A DNA stretch of 14,411 nt from JAVRLB01 sp049965455 (GCA_049965455.1 JBMFWH010000034.1:1-14411); one strand, 5' to 3'; counted from the stretch's first letter, positions 6,002 to 13,757 are shown. The notes: generated by a model from the sequence alone, not told the origin. Made by a program: numbers and translations.

Positions 6002-7861
6002 ATGGTAGATAAGCGATTTTTAGATGATTTTTTTACACAGTATCCTGAATTTAAAGACTTGAATTTAGATGAGAAAACAATGTTTTATAAGGCAATAAGT
6101 TACGTTAGAGAGAATTTCAATGTTTCATTCACAAAGATTGATAATGCGATTAATTTAAGCTCCAAAAACTCAACATTTAAGATCTACGAGCTACAAAAAA
6201 CTGAAAGATACATATTGCAAATTATATTAAAGACTAGCTCTTTTAGTAGCGTGGAAGAAGAGCAGTATCATTCTTTTGTTTATGACCCGTTTTCAGATCA
6301 TATCCTGAACATAAACATTAAAAATTTGAAATTGCAGGACTCGGAAAAATTTGAGATCAAAGAGGATATTCTAAACGTTGCAGTTTCTAAATTTTTGGAA
6401 AATAATAATCATATCTTTGATAAGTATACTGAAAAAATAGATAGAGATACCGAGCTGGAGAAAACGAAGATCAAGGAGTACTTTGAAACCTTAGAAAAAG
6501 AGATTGAGCAAGATGAGAAAAAGCTAGAATCTAAAATTTCAGAGCTATCAGAAAAATTAAGAGATCGAAATGAACAACGAGATCAAAAAACATTTGAGAG
6601 ATTTTATAAAGATCGCGAAAATCTGTATAAAAAATTGGCTGCGCTAAAAGACAAAAACAATAAAAAGAGGGAAGAGCTGAAGGATAAGGAACGAAACATA
6701 CTGACAAAACTGGACAAAAATCTAAAATTGAAGCTGGAAGTTTGTGGGGTATTAGTAATCAAATATGACATACAGAACTTGAACTTGTTTATTGAAGAGC
6801 CAGGCTTCTCAAAGTTCATTGTTTATGATTCACTAAAAGATGAGCATGATCTAAATTGCAAATGTGGTAAAAATATAACGAACTTTATCATAACAAAAAA
6901 AGATGAGATCATATGTGAAGATTGTGCCATAAAATGCGATGAATGCGGCAATTACTTTTCAAGATTTGATAGCTACCATACCTGCAGCGTGTGCAACAAA
7001 AATCTCTGTGAAGATTGCAGTCATATATGTTTTGAATGTGGCGAATATTTTTGCAAAGATCATATTTATAAATGTGAAGTTTGCAATAAGCCAATTTGCG
7101 AGAATTGCAAGCATAAATGCTCTATCTGTGGCATGGATCTATGCAAAGAGCATACTCACAGATGTGCAATATGCGATCGAGAAGTGTGCGGAAAACATTC
7201 TGGAAAATGCAGCATATGCGGCAGGGAAGCGTGTTCTGAAGATCTGGTATATTGCAATTTGTGCGGCAGGAAAGTTTGCAAGGATCACGCCAGAATAGAT
7301 TCACTGGACAATAAATATTATTGCGTAGATGACATTGAAGAATGCTCTTACTGCGGCAAATATTACTCAAAATCGCATATTCAGCATTGTAAAGAGTGCG
7401 AAATTGCTATGTGCGAAAATGATGCACAACATTGTGCAGTATGCAATGCCCCTTTATGTAATGATCATGTTTATCGTTGTGAGGTTTGCGGAAAACCCTT
7501 ATGCAACGAACATACATTTAAATGCGATACCTGCCAGAAAACACTGTGCGATGAGCATATTGAAAAATGCAGTATTTGCGGAAAAATTGAGTGCGCGGAC
7601 CACATTTATACATGCAGTATTTGTGGCGAAAAGGTGTGCAAAGATCATATAAAAAACCAGATTTGTGATACTTGCATGAGAAGAAAAGAAATTAAAGAAG
7701 ATTTTATAGTCTTTGAGATATTGAAAAAATATAATCTCCCAAGAAGAGGAATGTGGTCAAAAAGCGAAAACCAGCAAAACATATTTTACTATAACGAAAA
7801 CAGAGAACTTTTAGTATTCAAGCTTATAAAAAACAGTGGCGAAATTGTAAGAGTCTCTTAA
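6002..7861 (+). CDS. Coiled-coil protein with a long tandem zinc-binding Cys/His array; function unknown
   Basis: I do not recognise this 619-residue protein as a named family. Residues 1-140 look like a folded alpha/beta domain. About 141-244 is strongly charged Lys/Glu-rich heptad-like sequence, a probable coiled coil. C286 to C558 holds about 52 cysteines. From C328 the pattern C-x2-C-x4-C-x2-[H/C]-x3 repeats with an exact 15-residue period through H549 (14 units with CxxC plus one degenerate unit at 433-447). Irregular CxC and CxxC pairs precede the array and one CxxC follows it. The spacing resembles RING/B-box-like zinc knuckles, so roughly one metal ion per unit is expected. About 60 non-Cys residues form a C-terminal tail. 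There is no signal peptide or membrane segment, so it is cytoplasmic. It sits directly behind the SNF2 ATPase gene and may be its DNA-, RNA- or protein-binding partner; that is inference from gene order. Confidence 0.85.
   Translation: MVDKRFLDDFFTQYPEFKDLNLDEKTMFYKAISYVRENFNVSFTKIDNAINLSSKNSTFKIYELQKTERYILQIILKTSSFSSVEEEQYHSFVYDPFSDHILNINIKNLKLQDSEKFEIKEDILNVAVSKFLENNNHIFDKYTEKIDRDTELEKTKIKEYFETLEKEIEQDEKKLESKISELSEKLRDRNEQRDQKTFERFYKDRENLYKKLAALKDKNNKKREELKDKERNILTKLDKNLKLKLEVCGVLVIKYDIQNLNLFIEEPGFSKFIVYDSLKDEHDLNCKCGKNITNFIITKKDEIICEDCAIKCDECGNYFSRFDSYHTCSVCNKNLCEDCSHICFECGEYFCKDHIYKCEVCNKPICENCKHKCSICGMDLCKEHTHRCAICDREVCGKHSGKCSICGREACSEDLVYCNLCGRKVCKDHARIDSLDNKYYCVDDIEECSYCGKYYSKSHIQHCKECEIAMCENDAQHCAVCNAPLCNDHVYRCEVCGKPLCNEHTFKCDTCQKTLCDEHIEKCSICGKIECADHIYTCSICGEKVCKDHIKNQICDTCMRRKEIKEDFIVFEILKKYNLPRRGMWSKSENQQNIFYYNENRELLVFKLIKNSGEIVRVS
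6983..7648 (+). repeat. In-frame 45-bp periodic repeat encoding 15-residue zinc-binding units
   Basis: Fifteen units of 15 codons each keep strict register from C328 to H549 of the zinc-array protein. The periodicity is mainly in the Cys/His codons. The DNA between them has diverged, so the array is old and not a recent slippage product. The ninth listed position (residues 433-447) has lost its CxxC pair yet keeps exact length and the third Cys (C441). Confidence 0.85.
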
Positions 7862-7906
7862 AAATATGTTTTAAATTATTTTTTTAGTTCTTTATGTTAA
7901 TATTTG

Positions 7907-8076
7907 GTAACTGGTCACGATTATGAAACGACAATCTAAAAGAAAGTGCCTTTAATACAATATATTTTTAATTTATTATTACAAAATAAATATATTATCT
8001 ATCTTTTAAATACAGTGAAAATTACGCATAATACTAACTTTTATGAGAACTTAACTTCAGAATCGCGACCTATTAC
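7907..8076. mobile_element. 170-bp MITE-like element with inverted ends
   Basis: The left end GTAACTGGTCACGATTATGA (7907-7926) and the right end, read on the other strand from 8076 (GTAATAGGTCGCGATTCTGA), match in about 17 of 21 bases. The element is flanked on both sides by the identical 8-mer AATATTTG (7899-7906 and 8077-8084), placed exactly at the ends, as a target-site duplication would be. There is no reading frame inside, so it would depend on a transposase supplied elsewhere. The related end at 140-178 suggests a larger relative nearby. This element accounts for most of the gene-free stretch between the zinc-array gene and the protease gene. Confidence 0.75.
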
Positions 8077-8090
8077 AATATTTGTAAACA

Positions 8091-8098
8091 TATAAATA
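8091..8098 (+). promoter_or_regulatory. TATA box of the S53 protease gene
   Basis: TATAAATA is centred about 30 bases before ATG 8124, whereas the first in-frame ATG (8100) touches the box itself. The transcription start would fall at or next to 8124, giving a leaderless mRNA. The MITE-like element ends 14 bp upstream of the box. Confidence 0.6.
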
Positions 8099-8123
8099 GA
8101 TGATCCGTTTTTATCCACTGAGC

Positions 8124-10778
8124 ATGCGCAAATTTGTAAGTATCCTGATATTGTTTATACTATTATCTGTAGCTTCCACTGCTTTATTTAGCAATAATGC
8201 AAATGCTGGTGCCAGCTATTACAAAGTTACCACTTTCAATACCATAAATAATAACGGGATGGCAGAGCCTTTCAATGGAGAAATTTATGTGGTTTTTTAC
8301 TTGAACCATACCACCTCTTCAACCCTCAAAAACCTGGAATCATATATAAAATATTACAATATTGATTACAGCATCTCTAAAAACCTGAAAACCATGTTCC
8401 TGTCTGGTAACAGTTTCAATTTTGAAAAATTATTTAATGATAAAGTATATAAATATAGCAGTAACGGTTCTTCATATTATTCTTTTACTACTCCCTATTT
8501 ACCCGCCCAATTTCAAAATACCATATACTGGATCGCGGGTTTAAACAATTATACTAAAGCAGACACTAACATAGATATTGCATCAAACGTGATTTCCGGA
8601 CCATATGACCCGCAGGAGATCCGGTATGCTTACGATGTTACCCCCTTTATAAATACTGGTTATGAGGGGCAGGGCAATACCATCGCCATAATAGACGCCT
8701 ATGGAGACCCAAATCTGAGCAGTGATCTTGCGTACTATTCTAAAAATTTTGGACTGCCGCCGGTCAATTATACAATTACATACCCTTTCGGCACTCCCAA
8801 TAACACTAAACAGGGATGGCAGGTAGAAACTGCAATAGATGTTGAATGTGCTTTTTCTATGGCTCCAAAAGCCCACTTTCTGATCGTGATAACCCCTGAT
8901 GACTCCGGTACTCTCGAAGAGGCTGTTTCATATGTCATTGATAATGACCTTGCAAATATAATATCCATAAGTTGGGGGGCCACCGAATCCAGCTATTACG
9001 ACCCTGGATTCCACACTGCTTTTGAGCAGGCTGCCGCTGAAAACATTACCGTTGTTGCAGCTTCCGGAGACAATGGCTCTGGCGGTGGCGTTGAATATCC
9101 TGCCTCGGATCCATATGTTACGTCCGTAGGTGCTACCGCACTTTATATGAATAGTATTAACATAAATAACTATTCTAGTTACTCCTACGATTACGAGACT
9201 GCATGGGATAAAAGTGGCGGCGGATTTAGCACGATATTTACTGCCCCGATATGGCAACGTGCACTGGGATTTAACAACACGATGCGCGGAGTGCCAGACA
9301 TCTCGTTTGTTGGAGATCCTTCTACCGGAGTGGAAGGATATGTAAACGGCACTATGGAAACCGTTGGCGGCACAAGTGTAAGTACTCCATTATTTGCAGG
9401 GATGGTTGCGGATCTGAACCAGTACTATCATCACCCGCTCGGTTTTATCAATCCTTATCTATATTCTGCTTATAACTACAATAATTCAAACCACTACTTT
9501 CACGAGATTACTAATGGATCAAACGGAGCTTACACCGCTAGAGAAGGTTGGAACCCAGTTACCGGTCTAGGCTCTCTAAACCTCTATAATACAGTTATTA
9601 ACATAAAAAACCTGACTTTTGAGGTCGGCTCTAAAAGCACAATTGCAAATAACCAGGGAATCGAGGCAGAGATCAGGACAGAGTACTCATCCACCTCAGC
9701 AAACATAATCGATTATTTCTGGATCGGTGAAAATATATCAAATGCAGGATTTGTAAAATTCGGATACTTTTTAAAAAATGAGACCTCTGGATTGTTTGTA
9801 AAGGTATATAATTATACAACTGCTATATTTAACTATACCTACCCTTTGGCTCTCGGAAGCAATAATTTTTTAAATACCTACAAGATCTTGTTCAATTCAA
9901 AGACTCTGAGGTTTTATTTTAATAGTGTCCTCATACTGAATCTGTCATATATCTCCATCAACGACAATGGATACTCTGGCCAAACAATATATTATGCCGT
10001 GGCAGAGACAAAAAATCCGCTTTCCACATATTCGCCGTTAGGCCCTGTTGAATTCAAATCTTTTATGTTTCTGGAAAATGGTAGCTGGAACATTTTAAAT
10101 TATGGAACTGTTTTTAAACATTCCACAAAAAATATTTATTCTGCATATTCTGCATTAGAGATCCCATACACAAACGATGATTTTATAGCTGGGCTAATAT
10201 ATCAAAACGAAAACCAAAGCCACATATTATGGCCTTATAGCCAGAACTATACCAAAAGCGTTCCATTAATAATAAAGAATAATGACCTGACGCTTTATAA
10301 TGGGGTTTACCCGGGAACAGGGACTAAGACAGATCCATATCGGATAATAGGATATTATTTTTCAAGTGCTTCAATAGATTTAAGGTTAATAAACGTAAAC
10401 GAATACGTGATTATCTCGCATAACATATTCAAGGGTTCCTTATTGGCATTGTACGTTAAAGACTCTAAAAATATAATCATAGAAAATAATACGTTCAGCA
10501 ATAACGATCTTGCAATTTTATTGCGTAACTCACAGGTTCCAGTTATGTCCAATAATAGCTTTGATGGAAATAGTGTTATACTATTTAGCTTACAATCTAG
10601 CGTAACTTTAAAAAATAATATCCAGAATTCAAATATTATAAATTATATTTTTATATTTTCCAATTTTGTAGGATTATCTTTTTTTCAACTGTTTTCTCCC
10701 GCCTCCATTCTATTTATTGTAATTTTAATTATAATCTTACTTTCGATCTTCGTTTATTATAGAAAAAAGAGTTCTTAA
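8124..10778 (+). CDS. Secreted, membrane-anchored sedolisin-type serine-carboxyl protease (family S53)
   Basis: An endopeptidase active at acid pH, acting outside the cell. From ATG 8124 (884 residues) it begins MRKFVSILILFILL, a clean signal peptide with probable cleavage after ANA near residue 28. The upstream ATG 8100 would put eight extra residues before it and overlaps the TATA box. A propeptide of the Pro-kumamolisin type follows (about 30-150), then the catalytic domain (about 160-490). It has the ExxxD pair E235/D239, oxyanion Asp D316 in SGDNG, and the nucleophile S418 in GGTSVSTP. The C-terminal calcium-site segment reads HEIT...GWNPVTGLG, with Glu461 and Asn477 where the family normally has Asp. 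Next come a beta-rich region, a NosD-like right-handed beta-helix with Asn ladders (about 730-837), and a final membrane helix (860-879) with a short RKKSS cytoplasmic end. This organisation suggests a cell-surface nutrient protease or S-layer processor. Confidence 0.93.
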   Translation: MRKFVSILILFILLSVASTALFSNNANAGASYYKVTTFNTINNNGMAEPFNGEIYVVFYLNHTTSSTLKNLESYIKYYNIDYSISKNLKTMFLSGNSFNFEKLFNDKVYKYSSNGSSYYSFTTPYLPAQFQNTIYWIAGLNNYTKADTNIDIASNVISGPYDPQEIRYAYDVTPFINTGYEGQGNTIAIIDAYGDPNLSSDLAYYSKNFGLPPVNYTITYPFGTPNNTKQGWQVETAIDVECAFSMAPKAHFLIVITPDDSGTLEEAVSYVIDNDLANIISISWGATESSYYDPGFHTAFEQAAAENITVVAASGDNGSGGGVEYPASDPYVTSVGATALYMNSININNYSSYSYDYETAWDKSGGGFSTIFTAPIWQRALGFNNTMRGVPDISFVGDPSTGVEGYVNGTMETVGGTSVSTPLFAGMVADLNQYYHHPLGFINPYLYSAYNYNNSNHYFHEITNGSNGAYTAREGWNPVTGLGSLNLYNTVINIKNLTFEVGSKSTIANNQGIEAEIRTEYSSTSANIIDYFWIGENISNAGFVKFGYFLKNETSGLFVKVYNYTTAIFNYTYPLALGSNNFLNTYKILFNSKTLRFYFNSVLILNLSYISINDNGYSGQTIYYAVAETKNPLSTYSPLGPVEFKSFMFLENGSWNILNYGTVFKHSTKNIYSAYSALEIPYTNDDFIAGLIYQNENQSHILWPYSQNYTKSVPLIIKNNDLTLYNGVYPGTGTKTDPYRIIGYYFSSASIDLRLINVNEYVIISHNIFKGSLLALYVKDSKNIIIENNTFSNNDLAILLRNSQVPVMSNNSFDGNSVILFSLQSSVTLKNNIQNSNIINYIFIFSNFVGLSFFQLFSPASILFIVILIIILLSIFVYYRKKSS

Positions 10779-10792
10779 AAACCATAACAATT

Positions 10793-10800
10793 TTTAAATA
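10793..10800 (+). promoter_or_regulatory. Probable TATA box of the NfeD-like gene
   Basis: TTTAAATA lies only 7 bases from the first in-frame ATG (10803) when measured from its centre, but 25-28 bases from the ATG pair at 10821/10824. This supports an internal, leaderless start for the gene that follows. Confidence 0.45.
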
Positions 10801-10820
10801 TTATGTGTAATGTGAGATGC

Positions 10821-11228
10821 ATGATGGATGATAAAGAGAAAAACTTGGGATTGTTTTCGTTATTGCGATGGAGCCCAGGAAGCATCATTTTGGTGCTCAT
10901 AATGACGCTAATCAATCTGTTTTTAATAGTTGAATATTTAAAATATAGGTATATTTCATTGTTTGTAATCCTGATCTTTTCTATAGGCGTCGAAATATTC
11001 TTTTTAATAATAAGGAGAGCGGAGATTATAACTCCTTCTGAAAACATTAATAAAACTTATGAGAATGCAGTGGGAATTGCCATGACTGATATATATCCTA
11101 AAAGTATCGGGGTGGTAAAAATAAGGAATGAAACATGGTCTGCATATTCAGACGACTCAATTAAAAAAAATGAAAAAGTGATGGTCATTAAAAAAGATGG
11201 ACTTTATATGATTGTAAAAAAACTGTAA
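10821..11228 (+). CDS. NfeD-like small membrane protein (two membrane helices plus C-terminal OB-fold)
   Basis: About 135 residues from the ATG pair 10821/10824 (141 from ATG 10803, which is too close to the TATA box). Two hydrophobic helices (about 20-40 and 43-63) anchor it. A short linker leads to a beta-rich domain with the NfeD C-terminal pattern: GIAMTDIYPKSIGVVKIRNE, W-S-A, then DDSIKKNEKVMVIKKDG..MIVKK. NfeD proteins usually work with stomatin/SPFH membrane proteins and may affect membrane stress or quality control, but no stomatin gene is present here. The N-terminal ClpP-like protease domain of long NfeD forms is absent, so this is the short type. It lies 42 bp after the S53 protease with its own TATA-like box, so co-transcription is not required. 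A 77-bp repeat starts ten bases after its stop and supplies T-rich terminator-like sequence. Confidence 0.75.
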   Translation: MMDDKEKNLGLFSLLRWSPGSIILVLIMTLINLFLIVEYLKYRYISLFVILIFSIGVEIFFLIIRRAEIITPSENINKTYENAVGIAMTDIYPKSIGVVKIRNETWSAYSDDSIKKNEKVMVIKKDGLYMIVKKL

Positions 11229-11237
11229 TCTTGATTT

Positions 11238-11314
11238 TATCTCAAAATTTTTTATTTTTTCAGCGTTAAATATTTATTTACATAAAAATAAGCTGCCCCA
11301 AACATTAGATGGGG
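11238..11314 (+). repeat. 77-bp inverted repeat, left copy
   Basis: Bases 11238-11314 match the reverse complement of 14335-14411 at 76 of 77 positions by hand alignment, with no gaps; the one difference is C at 11281 versus T. It contains two T6 runs (11248-11260), CAGCG, and GCTGCCCC, and ends in a run of seven G where the match stops. Partial hairpin potential exists between CAGC and GCTG across an A/T-rich loop. It lies just downstream of the NfeD-like gene and may end that transcript. Confidence 0.9.
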
Positions 11315-11351
11315 GGGATATAGTTAAGCCGAAAAAAAGTTGTGATTTTTA

Positions 11352-11359
11352 ATTTAATA
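11352..11359. repeat. Target-site duplication of the insertion sequence, left
   Basis: ATTTAATA directly abuts the left inverted end of the insertion sequence and is repeated exactly at 12827-12834 at the right end. Confidence 0.6.
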
Positions 11360-12826
11360 ACCTGAGTTTTTCTTAAATTTTATTCATTATGTTTTAAGAA
11401 TTGTATAGGATTGGTATTTTAAGCAATAAGTTTTTATATATAGTGTATATATTATACATTATGACATTTATACGAAAGATAAAAAAGAAATCTGGGACAT
11501 ATCTAGCACTTGTTGAATCAAAATGGGAGAATGGCAAACCAAGACAACATGTTATAAAATACCTTGGAAAAGAGATTAATGGAAAGCCATCAAAGAGAGT
11601 TTTGACAAGTAATATAAAGGTTAAAAGGGTAACGAGGCATCTGGATGTTGAAATCATAGATCACATTGCTGGAGAATTAGGTGTAAAGGACTTAATACCT
11701 AAAGAGATACTTGTTCTTGTTTATGCTCAGATACTGGAAAGGCCATCTATAAACAGGATGGAAGAATGGTTAAATGACACGGACATTCTTGAAATTCTTG
11801 GAATAAAGAATATTTCAACAGAGCAATTGTACAGGGCTATAGAGGATTTGGTGGATATGAATTTTGAGATTATTGAGGAAAAAATATATAATTTTTTAAA
11901 GAGATATGATACGAAAAAATCATTTGTGATAGATATCACAGACACGTATTTTGAAGGAGAAAAAGTAGAGGGAGAAGCGAGGAAGGGAAAAGAAGGGAAA
12001 GTGAAAAAGCTAATACAGATAGGTTTAGCAATCACGTTTGATTATGGATTCCCTATATTTCACAAAACTTATGATGGCAATATATCTGGCAAGAGGATAT
12101 TCAGGGATATGGTAACAAGGCTAGTCTCTATGGGTTTTGAAATCATAATAATGGACCGTGGTTTCTATACATCAAAGAACATAGATGAAATAGAAAAGCT
12201 TGGTAAAAAAATGATATGTGGAGTGGTAAAGGAAAAATCGCTATGGCCGGTTCTTCTAAATATCAAAAAGGAAGATATATACAGGAAAGAAAATATGGTC
12301 AAACTTAAAAATACTACTGTATACATAAAAATAATAAGTTACAAGAACGGAAAATTGATAATAGTTTACAATCCACACCTTGAAGTAATAAGAAGGGAAC
12401 ATTATTACGAGCATAGCGATAATGAAGAGATAGCGTCAATGCTTGGCTATTCTCTGATATATCATAATACAGGATTTGATGATAAGGAAGTGGTTAAAAA
12501 ATACTTTGAAAAAGACATAATAGAAAGGGCATTTAAGGAGATGAAAGGAATATTGAATTTGTGGCCTGTGAGGGTATGGTTAAGATCGCATATAGAATCG
12601 CACATAAAAATATGTTATCTTGGGTATGCGATCCTGGCTTATCTGCAGTACAAAATAAGGGATGAAAATATATCTGTAATAGATGCATTAAGCAAGCTTA
12701 GTAAGGGGTATAGGGTAGAATTGATGGACGAAGAAATGGAATTTAAATGGGAAACATTGGTGGAATTAAATTCAATCCAGGAAAAAATAAGAGACCTAGT
12801 GTATAAAAATAGCTAAAAAGTTAGGT
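11360..12826 (+). mobile_element. Complete insertion sequence, 1467 bp, IS1634-like
   Basis: The ends are imperfect inverted repeats: ACCTGAGTTTTTC from 11360, and ACCTAACTTTTTA read leftward from 12826 (10 of the first 12 bases match). Both are flanked by the 8-mer ATTTAATA. The right inverted end overlaps the stop codon of the transposase gene (12814-12816). One full-length transposase fills the element. Intact ends, duplication and reading frame suggest a fairly recent insertion into the A/T-rich space between the NfeD-like gene and nadE. Confidence 0.8.
11461..12816 (+). CDS. DDE transposase, IS4 superfamily (IS1634-like)
   Basis: Cuts and joins the ends of its own insertion sequence. 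The 451-residue protein starts with the typical N-terminal motif GTYLALVESKWENGKPRQHVIKYLG (split around residues 12-36). Catalytic positions are D158 in DITDTYFE, D232 in MDRG (family pattern 'hydrophobic run-D-R-G'), and E355 in IERAFKEMK, part of the Y-(2)-R-(3)-E-(6)-K-like signature. The conserved YDGNISGKR sits between the first two acidic residues. The frame is open upstream to TTG 11401, but ATG 11461 gives the family's usual N-terminus and has a TATA box (about 11433-11443) roughly 24 bases ahead. All catalytic residues and both IS ends are present, so it may be active. It could be placed in a neighbouring IS4 subgroup instead of IS1634 itself. Confidence 0.9.
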   Translation: MTFIRKIKKKSGTYLALVESKWENGKPRQHVIKYLGKEINGKPSKRVLTSNIKVKRVTRHLDVEIIDHIAGELGVKDLIPKEILVLVYAQILERPSINRMEEWLNDTDILEILGIKNISTEQLYRAIEDLVDMNFEIIEEKIYNFLKRYDTKKSFVIDITDTYFEGEKVEGEARKGKEGKVKKLIQIGLAITFDYGFPIFHKTYDGNISGKRIFRDMVTRLVSMGFEIIIMDRGFYTSKNIDEIEKLGKKMICGVVKEKSLWPVLLNIKKEDIYRKENMVKLKNTTVYIKIISYKNGKLIIVYNPHLEVIRREHYYEHSDNEEIASMLGYSLIYHNTGFDDKEVVKKYFEKDIIERAFKEMKGILNLWPVRVWLRSHIESHIKICYLGYAILAYLQYKIRDENISVIDALSKLSKGYRVELMDEEMEFKWETLVELNSIQEKIRDLVYKNS

Positions 12827-12834
12827 ATTTAATA
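12827..12834. repeat. Target-site duplication of the insertion sequence, right
   Basis: Second copy of ATTTAATA, directly after the right inverted end at 12826. Confidence 0.6.
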
Positions 12835-12889
12835 TCTTGATCTGTCATATCAAAATAAAATTTTTAAACGAATAATTGGCATAGTCTAT

Positions 12890-13675
12890 TTAGTCCCTCC
12901 AATCTATCCCTACGGTTCTAACACCAATTTTAGGAACATAAAATACTATTCTCTTATGTTTTGAGTTCTGGATTCTCTCTTCCACATCCTTTATTTTTTT
13001 TATGTTATATCCCGTCATATCTGCAATTTGTTCAGCATTGAGCCCCAGTTCAAATTCATAAAGTATAATGTCAAGATCACTATACTTTATACCAAGCTCT
13101 TTTTCGTCAGTCTGCCCATCCCATAACCCAGCTGTAGGAACTTTTTCTATGATGGATTCCGGGATCCCCATATTTTTTGCCATTGCTTTTACTTGGGTCT
13201 TGTAAAGATCTGCTATAGGATAAAAATCTGCGGCACCATCCCCATATTTTGTAAAATATCCTGTCAAAATCTCGCTTTTGTTGCTCGTGCCTACAACTAA
13301 TCTCTTCTCTCTGTTCGCTAAGGAATATAATATGCTCATACGAATTCTTGTTTTAAGGTTCCCGGATACAAACTTATCTAAGTTGCCAATTATCTTTTCG
13401 TAGGTTCCCAATATTTTATCAATGTTAATTATTTTCAACTCAATGTTCAGATTATCAGCCAAGATCTCTACATCACTAAGATCTTTAGAATTGGAATCAG
13501 GCATATATATTGCAAGTACAGATCCTGGCCCTAAGGCTCTAGCGCATAAGCTGGCTACCAAGGCACTGTCAATTCCACCACTTAGGCCCACCACTACTTT
13601 TTTATTATTTGCAAAGTCTCTTATGAACGTTAATATTGTTTCATATGCATATGATGGCAGAATGATCTCTATCAT
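12890..13675 (-). CDS. nadE: NAD+ synthetase, ammonia-dependent
   Basis: Amidates nicotinic acid adenine dinucleotide to NAD+ with ATP and ammonia, the last step of NAD synthesis. The 261-residue protein has the PP-loop SGGIDSA (32-38) and the family segment GTSNKSEILTGYFTKYGDG..DFYPIADLYKTQV in the middle. It ends in helices typical of the short archaeal form. No nitrilase/glutaminase domain is present, so free ammonia is the nitrogen source. The frame opens at ATG 13702, but a TATA-like AAATATAT (13708-13701) lies right at that codon and about 29 bases before ATG 13675, which begins MIEIILPSYAYETI in line with family N-termini. A leaderless start at 13675 is therefore favoured. It is transcribed divergently from the Lrp/AsnC regulator, with about 113 bp between the two preferred starts. 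Confidence 0.93.
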   Translation of the reverse strand: MIEIILPSYAYETILTFIRDFANNKKVVVGLSGGIDSALVASLCARALGPGSVLAIYMPDSNSKDLSDVEILADNLNIELKIINIDKILGTYEKIIGNLDKFVSGNLKTRIRMSILYSLANREKRLVVGTSNKSEILTGYFTKYGDGAADFYPIADLYKTQVKAMAKNMGIPESIIEKVPTAGLWDGQTDEKELGIKYSDLDIILYEFELGLNAEQIADMTGYNIKKIKDVEERIQNSKHKRIVFYVPKIGVRTVGIDWRD

Positions 13676-13700
13676 GCTTAAAGATATCTCAACATTAATC

Positions 13701-13710
13701 ATATATTTTT
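13701..13710 (-). promoter_or_regulatory. TATA box of nadE
   Basis: Minus-strand AAAAATATAT is centred about 29 bases before ATG 13675, supporting a leaderless start there. It overlaps the alternative ATG at 13702. Confidence 0.5.
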
Positions 13711-13746
13711 CTATTATTTAACTAAAAACGTAAAAAATTAATTAAT

Positions 13747-13757
13747 TTTTTATAAAT
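13747..13757 (+). promoter_or_regulatory. TATA box of the Lrp/AsnC gene
   Basis: TTTTTATAAAT overlaps the first in-frame ATG (13756) and lies about 35 bases before ATG 13789, making the later ATG the likely start. Confidence 0.5.

Noticed and set aside
6983..7648. Regular 45-bp periodic DNA as a CRISPR array
   Set aside because: The period is exactly 15 codons in frame, the units are diverged at DNA level, and the conserved positions are Cys/His codons, so it is protein-coding repetition without repeat-spacer structure.
6909..7652. Additional open frames overlapping the zinc-array region on both strands
   Set aside because: They are by-products of the Cys-rich codon pattern (TGC/TGT read in other frames) and have no start signals or recognisable domains.
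4319..7861. DISARM or RapA assignment for the helicase pair
   Set aside because: No DISARM methylase, PLD or DUF1998 partner is present, and the protein lacks RapA's N-terminal Tudor-like and spacer domains, so only the general SNF2 family is supported.
7907..8076. Inverted motif pair as a plain operator or small RNA gene
   Set aside because: Exact 8-bp direct repeats at both outer ends are better explained by transposition. No promoter, stable fold or RNA family features were seen inside.
11401..11460. TTG at 11401 as transposase start
   Set aside because: The added 20 residues are not part of the family N-terminus, and the TATA box and ATG 11461 give a consistent start.
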